Shown here piece by piece: positions 48,753 to 54,668 of a stretch of 54,668 bases of DNA; within the stretch, counting starts at the first letter, position 1, and each line of letters starts with the position of its first letter. The notes beneath the pieces are model-generated. The model saw nothing but the letters and a program-made list of their open reading frames with translations, was not told the origin of the DNA and ran no database searches. Source of the DNA: Streptomyces fuscichromogenes. Lineage in GTDB: Bacteria > Actinomycetota > Actinomycetes > Streptomycetales > Streptomycetaceae. The stretch is from NCBI RefSeq assembly GCF_014645815.1, contig NZ_BMML01000041.1:12661-67328 (forward strand). Direction: 5' to 3'. The translations under genes were made by a program, and so were the position numbers.

Positions 48753-50012
48753 TCAGCCGGCGACCCGGTGCCGCCGCAGTTCGTGCCGCACCATGCCGTC
48801 CAGGTCGGCGGCAGGGGGTTCCGGCAGGCTCACCCGCGGGGCGCGCCTCGTCGGCAGCAGCACGACGGCCGTGCCAGGCGTGGTGGTCTGGCCGCGCTGG
48901 TTCTCGCACCACACTTCGAGGTGCGCCTCGTGACGGCCGTCGATCTCCTGCTTGCCCACGACCCTGCCCCGCACCCAGGTGGTGTCGCCGAGGTAGTTGA
49001 ACTTGCGGTGCTCGCAGCGCAGCTTCCACAACCAGGCGTCGTCGCCCATCCAGTCCGTGATCGCGTGCACCAGCCAGGTCTCCCGCATGCCGCCGTAGTC
49101 GTAGGACGTGGGCAGTCCGAGCTCCTGGGCGCGCTGCGGCTCCCAGTGCAGTCGCTGGACGGTGTCGGGCGCGTTGAGCGCGTTGGCGGGGTAGAGACCC
49201 GGCGCCTTCCTGCGGGTGTCGTACTGGATCCGGAAGGCACCGGGAGGCGTGAGCTGCATACCCCAGCCGAGGTGCCACACGACGACGTCCGTGGTCGTCA
49301 GCGGCCCCTTGGCCCGGGGCTGCAGTTCGTCGCCGACGCGTACGTCCTCCCAGTAGCGGGGCTCGGAGCCGCGCCGCGTCTCGGCCGCGTACGCCGCGTC
49401 GATCTCCGCCAGCTGCTCGGGGGTGTAGGGAGTCTGCTCCAGCTGCTCCTTGGCCCGCTTCTTCGACGTGTGGCGCTCGGCATTGATCCACGTGCCCCGG
49501 CGCACGGCGTGCATCCGCCCCTGGCCGTCCGTGTAGAGGAAGTCATTGGTGACGTGGGCCGTACGACCGCCGAAGCTCGACTTCTTCTCCACGACGCCGA
49601 CCTGCGCCTGCAGCACCCGGCAGCGGTCGCCCAGCGCCAGGGGGCGCCACCACTCGAACTCCATCACCGCCTGGTAGGAGCCGAGCCCGGCGAACGGGTC
49701 GCCCTTGAGTAGCGCCTTGGTCTCCGCATCGGGCCTGGGCGCCGCGTCCTCCCCCATCGTGTACAGGAAGGTCGGCGGAGCGAGCAGTCTGCCCCACCGA
49801 GTTCCGGCCGCGTACTCGGGTTCGCAGTACAGCGGGTTGTCGTCGCCGTAGCCGTAGGCGAAGTGGCGGGCGGCGTCCCACGTCACCTCGTAGTTGTGCG
49901 GAGGGTTGCGCTGCGGCTGCGGCACGCCGAGACGCCCCCGGGACCTCTCCAGTGCGGCCTCGGTCAGAACACCGAAGGCCTCTTCCCGCACCGTCGACTG
50001 CGCGCTGCTCAC
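48753..50012 (-). CDS. MaoC/FAS1-type double hotdog dehydratase
   Basis: A 419-residue protein from GTG 50012 behind GGGAGAAGG. The N-terminal hotdog (about residues 20-180) has YGYGDDNPLYCEPEYA, then TRWGRLLAPPTFLYTMGE, the FAS1_DH-type MaoC pattern in which the catalytic His of NPLH is Tyr. A second hotdog (about 215-410) contains TTTDVVVWHLGWGMQL and FNYLGDTTWVRGRVVGK. Such double-hotdog proteins hydrate bulky enoyl-CoA esters, including steroid-type substrates. A shared operator motif lies 61 bases upstream, facing both this gene and the divergent F420-type enzyme. Confidence 0.83.
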   Translation of the reverse strand: MSSAQSTVREEAFGVLTEAALERSRGRLGVPQPQRNPPHNYEVTWDAARHFAYGYGDDNPLYCEPEYAAGTRWGRLLAPPTFLYTMGEDAAPRPDAETKALLKGDPFAGLGSYQAVMEFEWWRPLALGDRCRVLQAQVGVVEKKSSFGGRTAHVTNDFLYTDGQGRMHAVRRGTWINAERHTSKKRAKEQLEQTPYTPEQLAEIDAAYAAETRRGSEPRYWEDVRVGDELQPRAKGPLTTTDVVVWHLGWGMQLTPPGAFRIQYDTRRKAPGLYPANALNAPDTVQRLHWEPQRAQELGLPTSYDYGGMRETWLVHAITDWMGDDAWLWKLRCEHRKFNYLGDTTWVRGRVVGKQEIDGRHEAHLEVWCENQRGQTTTPGTAVVLLPTRRAPRVSLPEPPAADLDGMVRHELRRHRVAG

Positions 50013-50072
50013 GTGTCCTTCTCCCTTGCGTCGGCGACTTTCCGCTCTCACATCCAGAACCTACAGAGCTAT

Positions 50073-50088
50073 CATAGTGAACTAGGTT
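50073..50088. promoter_or_regulatory. Operator-like motif, TAGT-GA-ACTA core (copy 2)
   Basis: CATAGTGAACTAGGTT in the 115-base divergent gap between the dehydratase (start 50012) and the luciferase-family gene (start 50128). The reverse complement matches copy 1 at 13 of 16 bases. A bound regulator would control both genes. Confidence 0.6.
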
Positions 50089-50127
50089 AGATGAGTCTTG
50101 GGCGGTTGGGAATGAGGAGGACAGGGC

Positions 50128-51117
50128 ATGGAGTACGGAATCCCGTGGCAGGGCGCCGAGATCGCCGCCGAGGCGGAGGCGGCCGGGGTGACGATGTTCT
50201 GCAGTGGTGAGTTCGTGGACCACGAGGCGTACACGACGCTTGCGGAGATGGCGCTCGCCACGCGTACGGCGACGGTGGGCCCCGCGATCGCCTACGCGTT
50301 CGCCCGCACCCCTTACGCCCACGCCGCCGCCCTGCGCAGCATGTGGAAGCACGCCCCCGGGCGGCTGTTCCTCGGGCTCGGCTCGGGGGCGTACCGCATC
50401 AACCGCGACTGGTTCGGCGTCGAGGCGGACCGTCCGGTGGCCCGCATGGCCGACCTCGTCGGTGCCGTGCGGGCCTGGCTGCACGCCGAGAACGGCGAGC
50501 CGGTCCGCTACGCGGGCGAGTTCTACCGCGTGGACGCCGACGTGCGCGCGCCGGTGCTGGGCCGTATCGAGGTGCCCCTGCTGCTCGCCGGCTTCAACAA
50601 GCAGATGGCGGGCGCCGCCGGGCGGGTCGCGGACGGGGTGATCGGGCACGGCCTGTTCACGCGCAGCTGGTGGGACGAGGTGGTACGGCCGGCCGTGGCA
50701 CGCGGAGCCGAGAGGGGCGAACGCGAGAAGCGGCCCGTCGAGCACGGGTGGGTGATCACCGCCGTGAACGACGACGACCCCGAGCGTGCCGTCCGTGACG
50801 CCCGTCGCATGATCGCCTTCTATCTCACCGTGAAGACGTACGACCCCTACGTCGAGCATCACGGCTGGCAGAAGCCGGTCGAAGAACTGCGGGATGCCTT
50901 CCGTCGCGGCGACACGGACGGCATGGCCGGGGCGGTCACCGACGAGATGGTCGAGGAGATCGCCGTGTGCGGCACCACCCTGGACGCCCGTGCGGCTCTC
51001 CGTCGGCGCGGTGACTCCCTCGCCCGCGATGTGGCCTATTTCGCGCCTCCCTCCTTCCTTGTCAGCGAGCGGCGCCGACAGGCCTACGCACGGGCAAGCC
51101 TGGCGTTGCTCGACTGA
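50128..51117 (+). CDS. Luciferase-like (LLM class) oxidoreductase, probably F420-dependent
   Basis: A 329-residue TIM-barrel protein from ATG 50128 with GAGGAGG upstream. MFCSGEFVDHEAYTTLAEMALAT, TVGPAIAYAFARTPYAHA and GRLFLGLGSGAYRINRDWFG are the characteristic strand-loop elements of the bacterial luciferase superfamily; the LGLGSG loop binds the flavin or deazaflavin phosphate. The F420 reductase gene at 38057 in the same cluster argues for F420 over FMN. Likely a reductase or dehydrogenase acting on a ring or carbonyl intermediate. Ends at a bidirectional hairpin. Confidence 0.87.
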   Translation: MEYGIPWQGAEIAAEAEAAGVTMFCSGEFVDHEAYTTLAEMALATRTATVGPAIAYAFARTPYAHAAALRSMWKHAPGRLFLGLGSGAYRINRDWFGVEADRPVARMADLVGAVRAWLHAENGEPVRYAGEFYRVDADVRAPVLGRIEVPLLLAGFNKQMAGAAGRVADGVIGHGLFTRSWWDEVVRPAVARGAERGEREKRPVEHGWVITAVNDDDPERAVRDARRMIAFYLTVKTYDPYVEHHGWQKPVEELRDAFRRGDTDGMAGAVTDEMVEEIAVCGTTLDARAALRRRGDSLARDVAYFAPPSFLVSERRRQAYARASLALLD

Positions 51118-51147
51118 GCGCGCCTCAGGGCCGACCTCCACAGCAGA

Positions 51148-51176
51148 AGGCCCACCCGGTTCGCCCGGGTGGGCCT
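51148..51176. terminator. Bidirectional hairpin terminator
   Basis: AGGCCCACCCGG, five-base loop, CCGGGTGGGCCT: a perfect 12-base stem between the convergent ends of the luciferase-family gene and the acyl-CoA dehydrogenase gene. Confidence 0.85.
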
Positions 51177-51200
51177 CCTCCTCGGTCGCCGCACCGACCG

Positions 51201-52400
51201 TCACCGTGGTTCGCGTGGCAGCCCCAGAGCCCGCTCGGCCACCACGGTGCGCAACACCTCGTTGGCCCCGCCCGCGATGGTGTACGCCCGTGCGTACAGG
51301 AACGCGTCCTGCCACCAGCCGTCGGCCACCGCGCCGGCATCACCCTCCGTCAGCAGGGCGTCGGCACCCTGGAGAGCCATGCCGAACTCGGTCAGCGCCA
51401 GGTTGGTCTCACCGAAGAAGATCTTGCCTAGGGGGGCGGCCGCGGGATCCTCTCTGCCCGCCAGCATCTGCGACTGCTGCAGCTTGTTCATGAGGTTGTT
51501 CACGTGCACCCGGGTGGCGAGCCGTCCGATGTCCCGGCGCACGGAGGCGTCGTCGAGCGCGGGCCGGCCCGCGACGGAGGCGTCCGCCGCGACACCGAGG
51601 ACGTCGTCCAGATACAGGAACAGCTCGGCGGCGTGCCCGGCGACCCCGGTGCGCTCGTGCGCGAGGCTCGACATCGCGACGCGCCAGCCGTCGTCCACCT
51701 CACCGATGACCCGGTCGGCGGGGATCCGTACGCCGTCGAGGAAGACCTCGTTGAAGTCGGTGGAGCCGGTGATCTCGCGCAGCGGGCGGATGTCGACGCC
51801 CGGTGCGCGCATGTCGAGGGCGAAGGCCGTGATGCCCTTGTGCCTGGGGGCGTCCGGGTTGGTTCGAGCCAGCAGGTAGCCGACGTCCGCGTGCTGACCG
51901 TTGGTCGTCCACACCTTCTGGCCGTCCACGACGAACGCGTCGCCCTCGCGGCGGGCCCTCGTACTCAGCGCCGCCAGGTCGCTGCCCGCTCCCGGCTCGC
52001 TGAACAACTGGCACCAGATGTCCGCGCCGCCCCTGATGCGGGCCAGGAAGTGGTCCTTCTGCTCCTTCGTGCCGTATTCGATCACGGCTGCCGCGGCGAG
52101 CGAAGCGGCGCCGATCGGCTCCCAGGTGCGCGCCCGCGTCAGCTCCTCGGCCACGATGAACGCCTCCAGCGGATGGGCGTCCGGCCTGCCTCCGTACTGC
52201 TCCGGCCAGCCGATCCCCAGAAGTCCCTCGGCGTACAGCCGCGCGGTCCAGGCGCGGATCGCCGGAACAAGTCCGGGCTCCGGGGCGCGTACCCCTGTAT
52301 GCACTTTGATTCCCGGCGCATGATCGGAGATGAAGGCACGCACACGGGCCCTGAACGCATCGAGTTCGGGGGAGGTGTCGAGTCGCACGGTGGCCTCCAC
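51201..52400 (-). CDS. Acyl-CoA dehydrogenase, large (alpha-type) subunit 3
   Basis: A 399-residue enzyme with GIGWPEQYGGRPDAHPLEAF, CQLFSEPGAGSDLAALSTRA, DGQKVWTTNGQHADVG and the C-terminal TIAGGANEVLRTVVAERALGLP. The position of the medium-chain catalytic Glu is Gly (AGGANE), as in the other two large subunits, which have Ala. It is transcribed divergently from the small-type gene at 52518, with an operator-like motif in between, so the third pair is co-regulated although not co-transcribed. Confidence 0.9.
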   Translation of the reverse strand: MEATVRLDTSPELDAFRARVRAFISDHAPGIKVHTGVRAPEPGLVPAIRAWTARLYAEGLLGIGWPEQYGGRPDAHPLEAFIVAEELTRARTWEPIGAASLAAAAVIEYGTKEQKDHFLARIRGGADIWCQLFSEPGAGSDLAALSTRARREGDAFVVDGQKVWTTNGQHADVGYLLARTNPDAPRHKGITAFALDMRAPGVDIRPLREITGSTDFNEVFLDGVRIPADRVIGEVDDGWRVAMSSLAHERTGVAGHAAELFLYLDDVLGVAADASVAGRPALDDASVRRDIGRLATRVHVNNLMNKLQQSQMLAGREDPAAAPLGKIFFGETNLALTEFGMALQGADALLTEGDAGAVADGWWQDAFLYARAYTIAGGANEVLRTVVAERALGLPREPR

Positions 52401-52431
52401 GGGGTGCCGAGGCCCTAGCAGACCTCATCGA

Positions 52432-52447
52432 CTTGGTTAACTTAGTG
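52432..52447. promoter_or_regulatory. Operator-like motif (copy 3, weaker)
   Basis: CTTGGTTAACTTAGTG in the divergent gap between the third dehydrogenase pair. The reverse complement matches copy 1 at about 11 of 16 positions. It is more diverged than copies 1 and 2, but its place at a divergent promoter of the same cluster supports it. Confidence 0.45.
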
Positions 52448-52517
52448 ATAGCATAACCTCCCCATCTGATGGAGCCGCGCGTCGGGTACCGCAACCCGGC
52501 GGAGAGAGGGAGCGACG

Positions 52518-53648
52518 GTGGATTTCGAACCCAGCGAGGAGCAGGCGATGCTCCGAGACGTCTCCCGGGCCACCCTCCGGGACCACGCCGGACCCGAGCG
52601 GGTACGAGGCCTGCTCGGCGCGGACGAGGACGTGGACACCAAGCTGTGGCAGCTCGGGGCGGACCTGGGATGGACGGGTCTCGCGCTGCCCGAGGAATAC
52701 GACGGCGCGGGCCAGGGCCTGACGGAGCTGGCCCTGGTCGCCGAGGAGCTGGGGCGGGCCGTGGCCCGCGGGCCGTTCCTCACCAGTGCCCTCGTCGGGC
52801 TCGCGGTGAGCCGTGGCGGCTCCGCCGAGCTGTGCGTCGAAGTCCTGCCCCTGCTCGCGGCCGGGTCGGCTCGTGCGACGTGGGCCTTCGCGGAGGCCGG
52901 GGGGCAATGGAGCACACGGCACCAGCTCACCACAGCCACACCGCAGCGGGACGGATTCGTGCTGCGCGGCACCAAGTCGGCCGCCCAGGACGCGGGCAGC
53001 GCCCGCTGGCTGCTGGTCACAGCGCAGCTCGACGGTGAGCCGGCCAACTTTCTCGTCGACCGCCACGCCTCGGGTGTCACCGTGCGCCGCCAGCGGTCAC
53101 TGGACCTGACCCGGAACCTGTACGAGGTGTCCCTGGACCAGGTGCACGTCCCGTTCGGCAGACGGCTCCATGCGGAGCCTGCCGAGGTAAGCCGGCTGCG
53201 GGACGCGGGAGCCGTCCTGACGGCCGCCGACGCCCTCGGCGCGGCCGAGTGGATGTTGACGGCGACGGTCGAGTACGCCAAGGTCCGGGTCCAGTTCGGG
53301 CGGCCCATCGGAAGCTTTCAGGCGATCAAGCACAAGGCCGCCGACATGCGCCTGGCCGTCCAGGGCATGCGGGCAGCCGTGTACTACGCGGCCATGGCCG
53401 CCGATGCCGGTGCACCTGACGCCTCGCAGGCCGCGAGTACCGCGAAGGCCTTCGCCTCCGAGGAGGCGAGCCGCCTCGCAGGCGAGGCTCTGCAGATCCA
53501 CGGCGGGATCGGCTTCACCTGGGAGCACGATCTGCACCTCTACCTGCGGCGCGTGAAAGCCGACGAGGTGTTGTACGGCAACTCCGCCCTGCACTACGAA
53601 CGCGTGTGCCGACTGCTGCTGGCTGCACGGCACCCGGTCTTCCCCTGA
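52518..53648 (+). CDS. Acyl-CoA dehydrogenase, small (beta-type) subunit 3
   Basis: A 376-residue protein from GTG 52518 behind GAGAGGGAG. MDFEPSEEQAMLRD opens the all-helical first domain; GLALPEEYDGAGQG follows; no EPGAGSD strand is present; the C-terminal domain has AKVRVQFGRPIGSFQAIKHK and IHGGIGFTWEHDLHLYLRRVK. It matches the small subunits at 39519 and 42656 in layout. The partner is presumably the divergent large subunit. The crotonase gene downstream begins nine bases after its stop. Confidence 0.9.
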   Translation: MDFEPSEEQAMLRDVSRATLRDHAGPERVRGLLGADEDVDTKLWQLGADLGWTGLALPEEYDGAGQGLTELALVAEELGRAVARGPFLTSALVGLAVSRGGSAELCVEVLPLLAAGSARATWAFAEAGGQWSTRHQLTTATPQRDGFVLRGTKSAAQDAGSARWLLVTAQLDGEPANFLVDRHASGVTVRRQRSLDLTRNLYEVSLDQVHVPFGRRLHAEPAEVSRLRDAGAVLTAADALGAAEWMLTATVEYAKVRVQFGRPIGSFQAIKHKAADMRLAVQGMRAAVYYAAMAADAGAPDASQAASTAKAFASEEASRLAGEALQIHGGIGFTWEHDLHLYLRRVKADEVLYGNSALHYERVCRLLLAARHPVFP

Positions 53649-53657
53649 GGCACCCCC

Positions 53658-54668
53658 ATGGACACTGTCTGCCGCGTCGGCCCGCGTGAGCTCTCGGACG
53701 AAGCCGTCACGCGGTTGGAGCTGACTCCTTCCGGGCACCCGGTGGCACCGGTGGCTTTCGTCGACCTGGACCAATGGGCCCCGAGCGACCCGTTGCCCGT
53801 CCTCGCCGACGAGCCGCACCGGGTGTTGATCGGAGTGACGAGAACCTCCGTCCCAGATCGCCTCTCGCCCCTCCTGCAGAGGCTGACGTGCACCCTTGTG
53901 CCGGCCGGGGAGGACGCGTGCGGGGCCGAGCGGGTGGGCGTGGAGGATCCCTGGGCGACCGCCGAGCGTATGGCGGAGTACGCGGCCACCGTGCCCAGGG
54001 CCGCGGTGACGCTGAACGGTCTGCTCCGACTCACCGAGAGGCTGCCGGTCGCCGACGGCCTGACCGCCGAGTCACTGGCCTATTCGATGCTGTTGGCAGG
54101 CCCCGAGTTCGCCGCCTGGCGCGCCCGCACTCCGCGACGGCCGGTGCCCGACCACCCCGAACCGGTCCTGGTCTCCCGCGACGGATCGCTCCTGCGCGTC
54201 GCCCTCAACCGGCCGCAGCGCCACAACGCCTTCAGCCGGGGCGTGCGGGACGGTCTTGTCGAGGCCCTCGACCTCGTCCTGCTCGACCCGACGATCACCG
54301 AAGTGGAGCTGAGCGGCAACGGTCCGTCGTTCTGCAGCGGTGGTGACCTCGACGAGTTCGGTACGACCCCCGACGTGGCGACCGCCCATCTGATCCGTGT
54401 CCGGCAGAGCGCCGGCCACGCGGTGTACCGGGCTGCCGACCGCGTCCGGGTCCGGGTGCATGGTGCCTGCATCGGCGCGGGCATCGAGGTACCGGCGTTC
54501 GCGGACCGGGTGGAAGCCACCGACGACGCCTACTTCCAGCTCCCCGAACTGCGCATGGGACTCGTACCCGGGGCGGGGGGCACGGTGAGCGTGACGCGGC
54601 GCATCGGGCGGTGGCGTACCGCCTACCTGGTCCTCAGCGGTGCGCCGATCGACGCGCGTACCGCGTTG
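53658..54668 (+). CDS. Enoyl-CoA hydratase/isomerase with long N-terminal extension (3' end cut by window)
   Basis: An open frame of 337 codons from ATG 53658 to the last base, without a stop, so the gene continues past the window. About 165 N-terminal residues of unknown type (VDLDQWAPSDPLPVLADEP, later TVPRAAVTLNGLLRLTERL) precede a crotonase domain with VALNRPQRHNAFSRG, SFCSGGDLDEFG, HGACIGAGIEVPAFA and FQLPELRMGLVPGAGG. Both hydratase-type glutamates are present (GIE and PEL). Crotonases with such an extension are uncommon. The start follows the dehydrogenase stop by nine bases, indicating an operon. Confidence 0.82.
   Translation, partial: MDTVCRVGPRELSDEAVTRLELTPSGHPVAPVAFVDLDQWAPSDPLPVLADEPHRVLIGVTRTSVPDRLSPLLQRLTCTLVPAGEDACGAERVGVEDPWATAERMAEYAATVPRAAVTLNGLLRLTERLPVADGLTAESLAYSMLLAGPEFAAWRARTPRRPVPDHPEPVLVSRDGSLLRVALNRPQRHNAFSRGVRDGLVEALDLVLLDPTITEVELSGNGPSFCSGGDLDEFGTTPDVATAHLIRVRQSAGHAVYRAADRVRVRVHGACIGAGIEVPAFADRVEATDDAYFQLPELRMGLVPGAGGTVSVTRRIGRWRTAYLVLSGAPIDARTAL

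Noticed and set aside
49543..51315. 590-codon minus-strand frame opposite the luciferase-family gene
   Set aside because: Shadow frame: it has no domain, while the plus-strand gene has clear LLM-class motifs and a strong ribosome site.
34223..54668. The right-arm cluster as a standard cholesterol (Kst/Hsa) gene cluster
   Set aside because: No KstD, KshA/B, HsaC, HsaD, Mce or KstR-type genes are visible; only family-level similarity of the beta-oxidation enzymes and the HsaA-like protein supports a steroid link.

Overview
The window is very GC-rich, with actinomycete codon use. Its gene families point to Streptomyces or a close relative: a DUF6230/DUF6114 pair, several NarL-type two-component systems with small histidine kinases, MMPL transporters, mycofactocin genes and F420 enzymes. 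No rRNA, tRNA or CRISPR array is visible. The right edge cuts a crotonase gene.

Left arm (1-7.4 kb, almost all minus strand). An ACMSD-type amidohydrolase, a membrane protein and an HsaA-like flavin monooxygenase are followed by a mycofactocin locus. mftA, mftB and mftC look intact. mftD is a wreck (nonsense codon, frameshift, deletions) running in frame into what looks like the tail of mftF, and mftE is missing. Upstream lies a short-chain dehydrogenase with the long Ser-Tyr spacing of 3-alpha-hydroxysteroid dehydrogenases.

Signalling and transport block (7.7-25.6 kb). Almost everything here occurs twice: two histidine kinase/NarL regulator pairs, two further histidine kinases (one with its own regulator), two MMPL transporters and two small membrane proteins. 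An OmpR-type regulator, a secretory lipase, an NmrA-like reductase and an SGNH esterase are interspersed. Four perfect copies of the inverted repeat GGTGTAG-N4-CTACACC and one weaker copy lie in front of these duplicated genes. Four of the five are followed 8-9 bases later by a conserved GGGAG block. I read this as an undescribed regulon built around the kinase/regulator pair at 20.7-22.6 kb, probably concerned with the cell envelope or lipid export.

Middle (25.6-34.2 kb). A secreted Asp-box protein, an acetate-type sodium symporter with its DUF485 partner, a cytochrome P450, two transposase remnants and the DUF6230/DUF6114 pair.

Right arm (34.2-54.7 kb). A CoA-dependent catabolic cluster: a DUF2889 protein, a double-domain class III CoA transferase, an NADPH:F420 reductase, a TetR regulator, six acyl-CoA dehydrogenases arranged as three unequal pairs, three crotonases, two HSD10-like dehydrogenases, a lidless AMP-binding protein, a MaoC/FAS1-type dehydratase and an F420-type luciferase-family oxidoreductase. 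With the left-arm HsaA-like and HSD-like enzymes this suggests breakdown of a bulky steroid- or terpenoid-like acid. The substrate is inference. Two further shared operator motifs are visible, one at three promoters and one at two.
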